A DNA stretch of 64,000 bases from Nitrospira sp. (GCA_016784355.1 JADHUV010000008.1:1-64000); one strand, 5' to 3'. Positions 35,495 to 45,048 are shown, counted from the stretch's first letter. Notes: generated by a model from the sequence alone, not told the origin. Made by a program: numbers and translations.

Positions 35495-37075
35495 ATGAGC
35501 AAAGCAATAATGATACAGGGAACAGGTTCGGGTGCGGGCAAGAGCGCGGTGGTTGCGGGACTGTGCAGAATATTCAGAGATATGGGTATAAAGGTTGCAC
35601 CCTTTAAGTCTCAGAACATGGCCCTGAATTCCTACATTACCCTGGACGGCGGTGAGATAGGACGTGCTACTGCTTTTCAGGCGGAGGCCGCGGGTATTGA
35701 GCCTGAGACTGATATGAACCCGGTACTTCTTAAGGCTACGGGAGAGTCCGGGTGCCAGGTGATTTTAAACGGCAGGGTTTATGACACTATGAAGGCGCAT
35801 GAGTATTATGCCATCAAGAAAATGGTATGGCAGGAAATTACGGCTGCCTATGATCGGTTATCTGAGAAATATGACCTCATAATAATAGAGGGTGCGGGCA
35901 GTCCGGCCGAGATCAATCTCAGAAATGAAGAAGTCGTAAATATGAAGGTCGCGCGTTATGCAGATGCGGCCGTTATTCTGGTAGGGGATATAGACCGGGG
36001 CGGTGTGTTTGCCCAGTTTTACGGTACTGTTGAATTATTGAAAGATCCGATAGACGGCTTCAGCGATTCTGATAAAACAGATTCTGATTATATTAAGGCC
36101 TTTATCATTAATAAATTTCGTGGAGACATGGAAATATTGAGACCGGGCTTAAGGATGATAGAGGACAAGACTAACATACCTGTAATCGGTACCCTTTACT
36201 GGCAGGGAAATATCGGCCTTGATGAAGAGGATGGTTTATCGATAGAGGAGTTTAAAAAGGCGGATCCGTCTGAGTGCTTTGAACCATTGAAGGTTGTAGT
36301 TTTAAGGCTTAAGTATATAGCTAATTTTACGGACTTTGCTCCGTTTATGTATGAAAAGGATATTGAGTTTAAATATTCGATGAGGGAGGAAGACATTATT
36401 AATGCTGACCTCATTATTATTCCCGGCTCGAAAAATACCGTGGCCGATCTGATGCTTCTCAGGCAGAGCGGAATGGAGCAGTGTATTAAAAAGACGGTTG
36501 CCAAAGGAACTCCGCTTATCGGTATCTGCGGTGGTTATCAAATGCTTGGACAGAAGATCTTAGATCCGGAAAATGTAGAAAGTAATTTTCAGGAGATTGA
36601 GGGTATGGGTCTTCTTGATACGATTACCACGATGGATAGTAAAAAGACTACCTGCAGGGTGACGGCTAAAGTAACGGGCCCGATGTGGTTTAAAGCGGTT
36701 CCCGGGGGCTGCGGCTGTCGCTGGAACCAGTTGAAGGGTTATGAGATACATATGGGACAAACGACCGGTGATCTGGGGCTTTTTGAGATTGAGCGTTCAA
36801 GCGGCTCTTTGGCCGATGGCTCTGCAAAAGGCAATGTCTGGGGTACATATCTGCATGGTATTTTTGATAATGACGGCTTGCGAACGGACATGCTTAATTC
36901 CTTAAGAAAGCAGAAAGGCCTTGTTGAACGGAGCACGGTTAATTACAAGGCTATACGTGAGAGTTCCATTGATCATTGGGCAAAAATTCTCGGTGAGAGC
37001 GTGGATATCTGTTTTATGCTCAGGCAGGTCGGCATGGAGAGCTGTATGAACAGGTTTCAGGAGGAGTTAGCATGA
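35495..37075 (+). CDS. cbiP: Cobyric acid synthase
   Basis: This 526-residue enzyme amidates four carboxylates of adenosylcobyrinate diamide using glutamine and ATP. The N-terminal ATP domain has MIQGTGSGAGKSAVVAGLCR and FKSQNMALNS; IEGAGSPAEINL and VGDIDRGGVFAQ follow. The C-terminal glutaminase has the nucleophile in GICGGYQMLGQ and the histidine in YLHGIFDN. It overlaps cbiB by four bases. Confidence 0.96.
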   Translation: MSKAIMIQGTGSGAGKSAVVAGLCRIFRDMGIKVAPFKSQNMALNSYITLDGGEIGRATAFQAEAAGIEPETDMNPVLLKATGESGCQVILNGRVYDTMKAHEYYAIKKMVWQEITAAYDRLSEKYDLIIIEGAGSPAEINLRNEEVVNMKVARYADAAVILVGDIDRGGVFAQFYGTVELLKDPIDGFSDSDKTDSDYIKAFIINKFRGDMEILRPGLRMIEDKTNIPVIGTLYWQGNIGLDEEDGLSIEEFKKADPSECFEPLKVVVLRLKYIANFTDFAPFMYEKDIEFKYSMREEDIINADLIIIPGSKNTVADLMLLRQSGMEQCIKKTVAKGTPLIGICGGYQMLGQKILDPENVESNFQEIEGMGLLDTITTMDSKKTTCRVTAKVTGPMWFKAVPGGCGCRWNQLKGYEIHMGQTTGDLGLFEIERSSGSLADGSAKGNVWGTYLHGIFDNDGLRTDMLNSLRKQKGLVERSTVNYKAIRESSIDHWAKILGESVDICFMLRQVGMESCMNRFQEELA

Positions 37076-38088
37076 CAGAGGCTATGGTCCTGACTCTCGC
37101 ATATATTATTGATCTTATAATCGGGGATCCAAGGCAACTTCCCCATCCTGTCAGGCTGATAGGGTTGGCCATTGAAAAGATCGAGGTGTTTCTTAATACG
37201 TCCGGACCTGCCGGTAAAGCGGTAGACCCGGGCCGGCAGAAGTGGTCAGGCCTTGCACTGGTAGTTATTATTGCAGGAGCAGTATTTTTAATTTCTTTGC
37301 TGGTTACTCAGATTCTAATGAACCCGCACCTTCCTGCTGCTGCCTCGTATTTTGCAGGGGCAATATTTCTTTATTTAGTTGCCAGCACCATTGCGACAAG
37401 AGAATTGCTGTCAGCGGCCCGGGGGGTCATTCAATCCGTTAGTCAGGATAATATCACTCAGGCACGTGAAAGGCTGTCCATGATTGTAGGAAGGGACACT
37501 GGTAAACTCGACAAAAAAGAAATTCTCAGGGCGACCATTGAGACACTTGCCGAAAATATCTCGGACGGTATTGTTGCGCCCATGTTTTATTTTGCCCTGG
37601 GAGGATTCCCGCTGGCGATGGCCTATAAGGCCGTAAACACCCTTGATTCAATGGTCGGATATAAAAATGAAAAGTATATTTATTACGGCAGGGCCTCGGC
37701 TAAGCTGGATGATTTTCTGAATTATATACCCGCCCGCCTGACCGGTGGGCTTATAGTAGCTGCAGCATTCGTAATGGGTTCTTTCAGCAATATAAGCGGC
37801 CGGGATGCCTTTGCAATTATGAAGAGGGATGGTCGTAATCATTCAAGTCCGAACAGCGGGATACCCGAGGCCGCTATGGCGGGAGCCCTGGGTATTATGC
37901 TTGGCGGGCCGTCGGTGTACGGCGGGGTTGTTATTGAAAAGCCATTTATCGGGGAAGATAAAAATAATGCTGAAGATTATTTTACTAAGGTCTCTGAGAC
38001 CTGTCTGTCTATGACCAGAATGACCTCATTTATAGGCTTTCTGTTTGCTCTGGGAATTCTTTACGGGAGGAACCTCTTGTGGAGATGA
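37072..38088 (+). CDS. cbiB: Adenosylcobinamide-phosphate synthase CbiB
   Basis: The 338-residue membrane protein has the family text AYIIDLIIGDPRQLPHPVRL, ETLAENISDGIVAPMFYFAL, MVGYKNEKYIYYGRASAKLD and NSGIPEAAMAGALGI. It attaches the aminopropanol arm to cobyric acid, working with CobD. It overlaps both cbiP and cobD. Confidence 0.95.
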   Translation: MTEAMVLTLAYIIDLIIGDPRQLPHPVRLIGLAIEKIEVFLNTSGPAGKAVDPGRQKWSGLALVVIIAGAVFLISLLVTQILMNPHLPAAASYFAGAIFLYLVASTIATRELLSAARGVIQSVSQDNITQARERLSMIVGRDTGKLDKKEILRATIETLAENISDGIVAPMFYFALGGFPLAMAYKAVNTLDSMVGYKNEKYIYYGRASAKLDDFLNYIPARLTGGLIVAAAFVMGSFSNISGRDAFAIMKRDGRNHSSPNSGIPEAAMAGALGIMLGGPSVYGGVVIEKPFIGEDKNNAEDYFTKVSETCLSMTRMTSFIGFLFALGILYGRNLLWR

Positions 38089-39173
38089 TGAAGGTAAAGG
38101 CGACAGCCGTCAGTCATGGTGGAAACGTTTATAGGGCCGCCGCGGAACTTGGGCTCAATTGCGAGAGTCTGATAGATTTCAGCGCCTCGATAAACCCTCT
38201 GGGTGTGTCTGATAGGGTGAGAGAGGCAATAACCAGCGGGGTGAAGCAGCTGGTTAATTATCCTGATCCGGAGAGTTTTGAGCTTAAGAATAAAATAGCG
38301 GCCTTGCACGGAATAGACCCGGATATGGTTATGTGCGGCAATGGAAGTACTGAACTGATATATCTTCTTCCAAGGGTGATCAGACCGGAGACAGTGCTTA
38401 TTACGGCACCGGCCTTTGCTGAATATGAGAGGGCCGTAAAAATCTCGGAGACGAAAGGGCATCCTGTGCAGATCAGGGAATATGCACCTTTGCGCGAGAA
38501 TTTATTTCAGATCAACACGGCAGCATTTAAGGCGTCCATGAAGGGTTGCGATATGGCCTTTCTGTGTAACCCCGGTAATCCGAGCGGGGTTTTGACCAGG
38601 AAAGAAGCAGTGCTTGAGATTGCAGCGGCTGCCAGAGATTCGAGATGCTACCTTGTAGTTGATGAGGCCTTTATTGATTGTATGCCGGAAGAGTCGGTTG
38701 TCACCGATGTAAGGGATAATCCATATCTTATAGTGCTGCGATCGCTTACAAAGTTTTATGCCCTCGCAGGTCTCAGGGCGGGTTATGCCGTTTTTCATGC
38801 CGATCTTGCGGACAGGGTTACGGCGATGAAAGAACCCTGGACGGTAAACAGTCTTGCTCAGAGGGCATCACTTGCGGCGCTTGCTGATAGTGAATACGCT
38901 GAAAGATCTATCTCTTTGATGAACGGGGAAAAGATATTTATGGAGGAAGGACTTCAAGATTTGGGCATTGAGTATTTCCCTTCCTTGGCCAATTATTATC
39001 TGCTTAAACTGGATAATGCACAGGCAGTGATATCGCATTTAAAACAGAGGGGAATCCTTGTACGGGATTGCTCAAATTTCAAGGGGCTTGATAGTACGTA
39101 TATAAGGGTAGCGGTAAAATCACGGGCAGATAATGAAAAGCTTCTAAGGGAGATGAAATTATGCGCGGAGTAG
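38079..39173 (+). CDS. cobD: Threonine-phosphate decarboxylase CobD
   Basis: This 364-residue PLP enzyme of the histidinol-phosphate aminotransferase fold has SHGGNVYRAAAELGL at the N-terminus (typical of CobD), IDFSASINPLG, FLCNPGNPSGVLT and the PLP-lysine in LRSLTKFYALAGLRAGY. It makes aminopropanol phosphate for CbiB. I use the GTG at 38079 because GGGAGG is 8 bases before it; ATG codons at 38085 and 38088 are alternatives. Confidence 0.92.
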   Translation: MEMMKVKATAVSHGGNVYRAAAELGLNCESLIDFSASINPLGVSDRVREAITSGVKQLVNYPDPESFELKNKIAALHGIDPDMVMCGNGSTELIYLLPRVIRPETVLITAPAFAEYERAVKISETKGHPVQIREYAPLRENLFQINTAAFKASMKGCDMAFLCNPGNPSGVLTRKEAVLEIAAAARDSRCYLVVDEAFIDCMPEESVVTDVRDNPYLIVLRSLTKFYALAGLRAGYAVFHADLADRVTAMKEPWTVNSLAQRASLAALADSEYAERSISLMNGEKIFMEEGLQDLGIEYFPSLANYYLLKLDNAQAVISHLKQRGILVRDCSNFKGLDSTYIRVAVKSRADNEKLLREMKLCAE

Positions 39174-40558
39174 TGATTGCCGGTACGCATAGCGGAAGCG
39201 GAAAGACCACCATAACGCTCGGTATGCTCGCGGCGCTTAGAAAAAAAGGTATGAAGGTTCAACCATTTAAGACTGGCCCTGATTTTATAGATACCGGCCT
39301 GCATGCAGTTATGGCAGGGCAGGTTTCCCGTAATCTTGATTTATGGATGTGCGGTGAAAACTATGTTCGGGAGTGTTTCAGGGAAAATTCGGCGGATGCC
39401 GATATAGCGGTGATCGAGGGAGTCATGGGCATGTTTGATGGTAATCTCAGTACCGCAAACCTTGCTTCCGTTTTAGGTCTGCCGGTTATTCTGGTGGTGG
39501 ACGCTTACGGGATGGCCGAGAGTGCCGGGGCCGTGGTGCAGGGATTTGTCGCTCAGGCCGGACAGGCCGGGACGAATATTGCAGGTGTGATCTTTAATCG
39601 TATCGGCTCTGAGAGGCATTTTAAGAGAGTCAAAGACAGCATACGGGATGTTCGGGTTTTAGGTTATCTTCCCCGCAGTCTGGATTTCAGTATTCCTGAA
39701 AGACATCTGGGTCTGACTATTGCGGAAGAAAATCCGATAGCTGAAAAAGAGATAGTAAAACTCGCGGATGCAATTATTCAGTATATTGATCTTGATTATA
39801 TCGTGCATGAAATTGCCTGCGCAGGGGTGGGTGCTCATCCTGAAATAACTTCAAAAGCACAATCTGTTAACCGTACTCCGCTGCGCATAGGCATTGCCCG
39901 TGATAGTGCGTTTTGTTTTTATTATGAAGACAATCTGGATTTGCTTAAGGCCGGCGGTGTTGAGCTTGTAAGGTTCAGTCCTATAAACGATGAAAAAATT
40001 CCTGAGGATATTGATGCCCTTTATTTCGGTGGTGGTTATCCGGAGCTTCATGCAGAAAAGCTTTCCGGGAATGAGTCTATGCTGAGAGCCATTAAAAGTT
40101 TTTCCGATGCAGGTGGCAGTATTTATGCGGAGTGCGGCGGGTTTATGTATCTCATGCAGGGTATCCATAATTTTAAAGGGGAGTACTTCCCTCTGGCCGG
40201 TGTGTTTCCTTTTAAGGCAAAGATGAAAAAGGGAAGATCCAGTCTGGGATACCGGGAGGCAGAGATGAAGGAAGGCGGTATTTTCGGTGTTTCTGAAAAG
40301 GTGCGCGGGCATGAGTTTCATTATTCAGAAATAGAAAAGACAGGTTTTAGGGATCAGGGATCAGGGGTTAGGGCAGAGCGAGTATATTTGGTCAGGGATG
40401 GTGAGGGGAATCCACTGGCAGATGAGGGTTATAAGGTGAATAACACTTTTGGAAGTTATGTTCATATACATTTTGGGAGTAATGTAAACGCAGTCACTAA
40501 TTTAATTCAATATATAAAGGAGCGCCATGGAACTTATTCTTCTTGCAGGACACGGTAG
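39161..40558 (+). CDS. cbiA: Cobyrinate a,c-diamide synthase
   Basis: The 465-residue enzyme has the ATP site IAGTHSGSGKTTITLG, KTGPDFID, EGVMGMFDG and the glutaminase nucleophile in YAECGGFMYL. It amidates the a and c side chains of cobyrinate. Near residue 400 there is an in-frame low-complexity insert (RDQGSGVRAE) made by the repeat at 40348-40373. It overlaps cobD by 13 bases and the next gene by 32. Confidence 0.95.
   Translation: MRGVVIAGTHSGSGKTTITLGMLAALRKKGMKVQPFKTGPDFIDTGLHAVMAGQVSRNLDLWMCGENYVRECFRENSADADIAVIEGVMGMFDGNLSTANLASVLGLPVILVVDAYGMAESAGAVVQGFVAQAGQAGTNIAGVIFNRIGSERHFKRVKDSIRDVRVLGYLPRSLDFSIPERHLGLTIAEENPIAEKEIVKLADAIIQYIDLDYIVHEIACAGVGAHPEITSKAQSVNRTPLRIGIARDSAFCFYYEDNLDLLKAGGVELVRFSPINDEKIPEDIDALYFGGGYPELHAEKLSGNESMLRAIKSFSDAGGSIYAECGGFMYLMQGIHNFKGEYFPLAGVFPFKAKMKKGRSSLGYREAEMKEGGIFGVSEKVRGHEFHYSEIEKTGFRDQGSGVRAERVYLVRDGEGNPLADEGYKVNNTFGSYVHIHFGSNVNAVTNLIQYIKERHGTYSSCRTR
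40348..40373 (+). repeat. In-frame GGGATCA-type repeat in cbiA
   Basis: AGGGATCAGGGATCAGGGG followed by TTAGGG is a short tandem repeat encoding RDQGSGVR. Related inserts occur in cbiET and cbiL. Confidence 0.85.
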
Positions 40559-41507
40559 TCCTAAAAAAGACGCTAACAGTTTAGACCATATAGCAGCTTT
40601 GCTGCATGAGATGATTCACCCGGATTGTACGGAGCAGTGTGTTAAGGTCGCTTATCTTCAGTTTGCTAAGCCCGATATTACAGAGGCGCTTGAGGCGGCT
40701 GTGAAAGAGGGAGCGAAAAAAATTATTGTGCATCCTTACTTTCTCAGCGGCGGCATGCATGTAACCAGTGATATACCGGAGATCATAAATGAGATAAGGG
40801 GTAAGAATCCTGAGGTAGAGATTGTTTACACAGAGCCTCTTGGTATTCATAAAAAAATGGCGGAGGTTGTTCATGAACGGATTAATGCTGCGGGCGGACT
40901 TAAGCCTGCAGAGATAGAGCAGCGGAGTTTTGAGATTATAGGCGATGAGGCAGATTTTATTGATGTGCCTGAAGAAATTCAGCCGATTGTCAAACGGGTC
41001 ATACATACTACTGCTGATTTTGACTTCAAGAAAAGCCTCGTGTTTCATCCCGATGCGGTAAAGGCCGGGGTAGTTGCCATTAAGGCCGGCAAGGATATCC
41101 TTACGGACGTTGAGATGGTCAAAACAGGTATTAATAAAAAGCTCCTTCAAAAGTGGGGCGGTAAGGTAATATGCAGGATTCCCGATGCAGGCTTAGAGGA
41201 TTCAGAGGCGGGCAATCAGACAAGGTCCGAGCTTGGTATTGAACGGGCTTTGAAAGAGAACAGCAATATCGGTATTATCGCTATAGGTAATGCCCCTACG
41301 GCTTTATTTAAGGCTATTGATATGGCAGGTGTTTCTGAGACTCCCCCTCTGGTTATCGGTGTGCCGGTAGGTTTTGTAAAGGCCATTGAATCTAAGTCAT
41401 ACCTGGCAAAGCAGTCATTCCCTTTTATTACTAATATAAGCAGGAAGGGCGGTTCTACGGTCGCGGTGGCGATCGTAAATGCCCTTTTGAAAATCGCTGA
41501 GGAGTAG
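40527..41507 (+). CDS. cbiXC: Fusion of sirohydrochlorin cobaltochelatase and cobalt-precorrin-8 methylmutase
   Basis: This 326-residue protein joins two enzymes. Residues 1-120 match short CbiX (LLAGHGSPKKDANSLDHIA with H9, IIVHPYFLSGGMHVTSDIPE). They would insert cobalt into sirohydrochlorin. Residues from about 130 match CbiC: SFEIIGDEADF, VKRVIHTTADFDF, GIIAIGNAPTALF and GVPVGFVKAIESK. CbiC moves the C11 methyl to C12 near the end of ring modification. The enzymes act at the first and last ring steps, so channelling is not the obvious reason for the fusion. AGGAG precedes the ATG. Confidence 0.93.
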   Translation: MELILLAGHGSPKKDANSLDHIAALLHEMIHPDCTEQCVKVAYLQFAKPDITEALEAAVKEGAKKIIVHPYFLSGGMHVTSDIPEIINEIRGKNPEVEIVYTEPLGIHKKMAEVVHERINAAGGLKPAEIEQRSFEIIGDEADFIDVPEEIQPIVKRVIHTTADFDFKKSLVFHPDAVKAGVVAIKAGKDILTDVEMVKTGINKKLLQKWGGKVICRIPDAGLEDSEAGNQTRSELGIERALKENSNIGIIAIGNAPTALFKAIDMAGVSETPPLVIGVPVGFVKAIESKSYLAKQSFPFITNISRKGGSTVAVAIVNALLKIAEE

Positions 41508-41570
41508 CGAACTATTTTTAAATATAAGGAGGTGGGTCAGCACAGCAAATAATTAACTAAATCAATAATA

Positions 41571-41717
41571 CGGGAGCAGGAACGTGGAATGGGGTGTAAA
41601 TCCTCAACTGTCGCGCAACTGTGATGGAAACGAAAACCTGACAGGCCACTGTGCTGATTTTACGGCATGGGAAGGCGGGTTAGTAGGATGTCCAGAGTCA
41701 GGATACCGACTGCTCCT
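41571..41717 (+). ncRNA. Cobalamin riboswitch 2
   Basis: P1 pairs GGAGCAG (41573) with CTGCTCC (41710). Between them are GTGGAATGGGGTGTAAATCC, CAACTGTCGCGCAACTGTGA and a variant B12 box GAGTCAGGATACCGAC. It precedes the outer-membrane and cobalt-transporter genes. No terminator hairpin follows. Instead AAGGAGATG, the ribosome-binding site of the next gene, lies 14 bases away and could pair with the CTCCT of P1, so control is probably at translation. Confidence 0.9.
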
Positions 41718-41743
41718 AAAACCTCGAAAGAAGGAGATGAAAT

Positions 41744-42370
41744 ATGAGAAATATTGCGTTTGCAATAATCGCGGTGTTGGTTTTCAGCATTACGGCATCA
41801 GCCTCTCATCCACTTATAACGGATGATCCAGATACTCTGGGAATGGGCAATTATCAGGTGGAAGTAACAGGTGAGTATTCAGCCGAGGGTGGAGACAGAG
41901 AGACAGAGGCAGGTATAGAGCTTAAATGGAAATTTTATGAACATAATGAATATAGTTTGGCCATTAAGCCGGGAGTGACCCTGGCGACCGGGGATGAAGA
42001 TAAAGGATTCGGAGAAGGCAAGCCGGCTTACAGCGTGGTTATCATTGGGGCAAAGGCAATAGGTGAAGCAGAGATATATATGAATATTGGTTACGTAATA
42101 AACAGGATTGAGCTTAGAGATATGTGGAATTATTCTCTTGCGGGGATTTACGGTATAAGTGAGCATCTAACACTTGTCGTCAATGCAGGAGGAGAAACTA
42201 ACCCGGATATGGCTTCTAATGACCATCCCCTTTTTATTCTTGGAGGGCTGATTTATTCACTCAGTCGCAGCCTGGATATTGATGCCGGGATAAAAGCCGG
42301 ACTTACAGAAGCCGAAAATGATTATTCCTTTCTTGCCGGAATGACATTGAAATTTGGGAGGACACAATGA
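41744..42370 (+). CDS. Putative outer-membrane protein of the cobalt-uptake operon
   Basis: The 208-residue protein has a signal peptide (residues 1-20) and starts its mature part SHPLITDDPDTLGMGNYQVE. It has repeated amphipathic strands and ends LKFGRTQ. It resembles the MetA-pathway/transporter-type outer-membrane barrels (PF13557-like), though short for that group. Lying directly between a cobalamin riboswitch and cbiM, it may let cobalt cross the outer membrane. That role is inferred from position. Confidence 0.65.
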   Translation: MRNIAFAIIAVLVFSITASASHPLITDDPDTLGMGNYQVEVTGEYSAEGGDRETEAGIELKWKFYEHNEYSLAIKPGVTLATGDEDKGFGEGKPAYSVVIIGAKAIGEAEIYMNIGYVINRIELRDMWNYSLAGIYGISEHLTLVVNAGGETNPDMASNDHPLFILGGLIYSLSRSLDIDAGIKAGLTEAENDYSFLAGMTLKFGRTQ

Positions 42371-43113
42371 TAGAAAAAATACTCTTTATAATGCTCATTT
42401 TTATTTCCTTGCCTGAGAAGGCATTTTCGATGCACATATCGGAAGGCATATTGCCGTTTAACTGGGCGGTGATCTGGTTTGCGGTTGCCCTGCCGTTTGT
42501 TGCATACGGGTTAAAGAGGTTCAGGGAACTCTCAAAGGATGATCTGTCCTTTAAGCCGCTTATAGGGCTGCTGGCGGCAATCGTGTTTGTGATATCGCTT
42601 ATGCCTATACCTGTCCCAACTGCTGGTACATGTTCTCATCCGGGCGGTACGGCAATACCTGCAATACTGGTGGGACCTACAGTAAGTATCTTGATTACCG
42701 GGGTTGCCCTTTTAATTCAGGCACTGTTTTTTGCGCATGGCGGACTCAGCACCTGGGGGGCGGATGTTGTATCTATGGGCGTGGTTGGCTCTTTTGTGGG
42801 CATCGGTGTGTTTCGGGGTTTGCGTAAGATGAAGGCAAGTCTCGGGGTCTCTGCTTTTTGTGCCGGTATGTTATCGGACTGGGGAATTTATTTGACGACC
42901 TCTGTTGAATTAGCTGCCGGTATCAGAGGCGATGAGCCTTTCTGGTCGCTTTTCAGTAAAATACTCATAGCCTTTGTACCGACTCAGCTGCCGCTTGGTA
43001 TTGTGGAGGGTGCAATGACGGCCGGTATGGTCACTCTTTTGTTTAAGAGAAGACCGGATATTCTGGCGAAACTCGGTGTTATAAAGCCGGAAGAAGCGGG
43101 GGCGACAGTATGA
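42367..43113 (+). CDS. cbiM: Cobalt ECF transporter S component CbiM
   Basis: The 248-residue membrane protein has an N-terminal signal-like stretch (1-21). The mature start MHISEGILPFNW follows. In CbiM/NikM the freed Met-His N-terminus enters the metal site, so cleavage before that Met fits the known mechanism. Conserved PVPTAGTCSHPGGTAIPAIL and FAHGGLSTWGADV loops are present. It overlaps the upstream gene by four bases. Confidence 0.94.
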   Translation: MIEKILFIMLIFISLPEKAFSMHISEGILPFNWAVIWFAVALPFVAYGLKRFRELSKDDLSFKPLIGLLAAIVFVISLMPIPVPTAGTCSHPGGTAIPAILVGPTVSILITGVALLIQALFFAHGGLSTWGADVVSMGVVGSFVGIGVFRGLRKMKASLGVSAFCAGMLSDWGIYLTTSVELAAGIRGDEPFWSLFSKILIAFVPTQLPLGIVEGAMTAGMVTLLFKRRPDILAKLGVIKPEEAGATV

Positions 43114-43442
43114 TATATCAAATGATAAACGGGGAATTCCCAAAAGCAGGAATTTTGCTTATAGCTGTTTTTTTACTTGTAACGATTTATTCGCCAATGC
43201 TTAATACAGCATCAGCTGCAAAGTGGGGCGGGGTGGATGAAAGCATTGTTGAGAAGTATGCAGAGGAGCACGGAAGACCCCCGAGAGATCCCTTTATCAA
43301 TACGGATCAAGGTGATTTGTTGCTGTTCATGTTTTTGTTGGGCGGCTCAGTAGGAGGTTTTTTTGCAGGTTATTACTGGAGAAAGCTTACAGAAGGCGGA
43401 CCGCGTGCAGCAGAGACCGGTAAGCATCCGGGGGTTAGTTGA
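43110..43442 (+). CDS. cbiN: CbiN-like small membrane component
   Basis: This 110-residue protein has two membrane segments (about 13-35 and 70-88) joined by AKWGGVDESIVEKYAEEHGR and PPRDPFINTDQGD. Small two-helix proteins sit between CbiM and CbiQ in cobalt transporters and help metal loading. Similarity to classical CbiN is weak, so the name rests on position and topology. It overlaps cbiM by four bases. Confidence 0.7.
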   Translation: MIYQMINGEFPKAGILLIAVFLLVTIYSPMLNTASAAKWGGVDESIVEKYAEEHGRPPRDPFINTDQGDLLLFMFLLGGSVGGFFAGYYWRKLTEGGPRAAETGKHPGVS

Positions 43443-44203
43443 TGTCATCGTGTGAATGTTTTTCAGATAATTTCAATCAGGACCATTTTTTGGCCGGAGT
43501 TGATGCCAGGGTTAAATTGCTGGTGGTCTTTGCCCTAATTATAATGGTGCTGAGTTACGGCGGAATATTGTTTCCACTTGTGATTGCAGCAGGTTCGCTT
43601 GCAGCATGTCTGAAAATGAAAGTTCCATATCGGCTTTTGCTGCTGAGATTTGCGCAGCCGCTGTTTATTGCTGTTGTTCTGTTAGTCCTGAAATTATTGT
43701 TTTCAGGACAGGAGGTTTTGTTTTCTGTAAACCTGTTTGGCCTTGAACTTGTTGGGCACAGGGACGGTCTGATGGCTGGTCTGACAATTGCCGCAAGGAT
43801 ATTGGGGGGTGTGTCACTGGTGATTGCGCTGGGTTTTGCGACTCCGTTTCTTCAGTTTGTCAGCGCGCTTTCCTGGCTGCGGGTGCCTCGGGAGTTTATT
43901 GAGATTATGATGTTTGCGTATCGCTACCTGTTCGTTTTTCTTGAGGATGGTATGACAATATATAGTGCCCAGAAAAATCGCCTTGGATATGTCGGTGTGC
44001 GGAAGGGTCTACATTCCTTTGGCATCCTGACAGGTTCGCTGGTCTTGAGAGGTTTTGAACAAAGCCAGAAGACATCAGAGGCAATGATTCAGAGAGGCTA
44101 TACCGGTGATATGCCTTTGATAGAAAGTGTGAAATTTCGGGTGCGTGAGGTCATGATGGCAATGGCCTGTGTGGTTTGTGCGGGGGCTATATGGATAGTG
44201 TAG
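43439..44203 (+). CDS. cbiQ: ECF transporter T component CbiQ
   Basis: The 254-residue protein has five or so membrane helices, the N-terminal DARVKLLVVFALIIMV and the coupling-helix pattern around QSQKTSEAMIQRGYTGDMP near the C-terminus, which contacts the ATPase. It energises CbiM together with CbiO. It overlaps the next gene. Confidence 0.93.
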   Translation: MMSSCECFSDNFNQDHFLAGVDARVKLLVVFALIIMVLSYGGILFPLVIAAGSLAACLKMKVPYRLLLLRFAQPLFIAVVLLVLKLLFSGQEVLFSVNLFGLELVGHRDGLMAGLTIAARILGGVSLVIALGFATPFLQFVSALSWLRVPREFIEIMMFAYRYLFVFLEDGMTIYSAQKNRLGYVGVRKGLHSFGILTGSLVLRGFEQSQKTSEAMIQRGYTGDMPLIESVKFRVREVMMAMACVVCAGAIWIV

Positions 44204-45048
44204 CCAGGATATCTGTTCAGGATGTATTTTATAGATATGCTGATGGTACGGACGCACTTGCGGATATTAATCTAAATATCAGCAGGGGTGCATTTGTCGG
44301 ACTGCTGGGTGCAAATGGCTCGGGAAAGACAACGCTCCTGAGGACGATGGACGGCCTGATTAAATGTTCTTCCGGTACAGTCCTGCTTGATGGTCAGGAT
44401 ATACGCAAGTTGACTCCTAAGGAGATTTACAGCAAGGTCGGTCTTGTATTTCAGAGTCCTGATGATCAGCTCTTTGCACCAACTTTATTTGAGGATGTCG
44501 CCTTCGGACCCTTGAATATGGGCTTAAGTCCGGCAGATGTAGAGTGCAGGGTTTTGCAGGCCCTGGAGGATGTCGAGTTAAGCGGTCTGCAGAAGAAAAA
44601 TGTTCATAACCTCAGTTACGGTCAGCGGAAGCGGGCATGTATAGCAGGTCTGCTTGCAATGGGGCATGAGGTGCTTTTACTGGATGAGCCCACGGCCGGG
44701 CTTGATCCTATGGGAGAGTACCGTATGATGCGGCTTCTGCAAAAGCTGAATAAAGAAAGCGGGGTAACGATCGTTATGGCAACTCATAGTGTTGATCTCG
44801 TGCCTGTATTTCTGGATGAGCTTTCTATACTGAGCAAAGGCAGGATTACACGCGGCGGAACACCTGAAGAGGTCTTTGATGCGCCCGATGATATGGCAGA
44901 TGTAAAGCTTCGGCTGCCTCATATAGCCGAGCTTATATATAAATTGAAGCACGAGGATAAGATGGATTTTGAGCGAGTACCCCTCACCATTGGTGAGGCC
45001 AGACGGGAGATCTTAAGATCTCTCGAATCTTCATTGAAAAGGAGGTGA
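44191..45048 (+). CDS. cbiO: Cobalt ECF transporter ATPase CbiO
   Basis: This is about 285 residues from the ATG at 44191, preferred over the longer frame from 44176 because similarity starts at ISVQDVFYRYADGTDAL. It has Walker A GANGSGKTT, Q-loop VFQSPDDQLFAPT, signature LSYGQRKRACIAG and Walker B VLLLDEPTAGLDP. It powers cobalt uptake. Its last codons contain the AGGAGGTGA that serves as the ribosome-binding site of the peptide gene at 45053. Confidence 0.95.
   Translation: MDSVARISVQDVFYRYADGTDALADINLNISRGAFVGLLGANGSGKTTLLRTMDGLIKCSSGTVLLDGQDIRKLTPKEIYSKVGLVFQSPDDQLFAPTLFEDVAFGPLNMGLSPADVECRVLQALEDVELSGLQKKNVHNLSYGQRKRACIAGLLAMGHEVLLLDEPTAGLDPMGEYRMMRLLQKLNKESGVTIVMATHSVDLVPVFLDELSILSKGRITRGGTPEEVFDAPDDMADVKLRLPHIAELIYKLKHEDKMDFERVPLTIGEARREILRSLESSLKRR

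Noticed and set aside
41584-41826. Open frame across cobalamin riboswitch 2
   Set aside because: It coincides with conserved aptamer sequence and overlaps the next gene out of frame.
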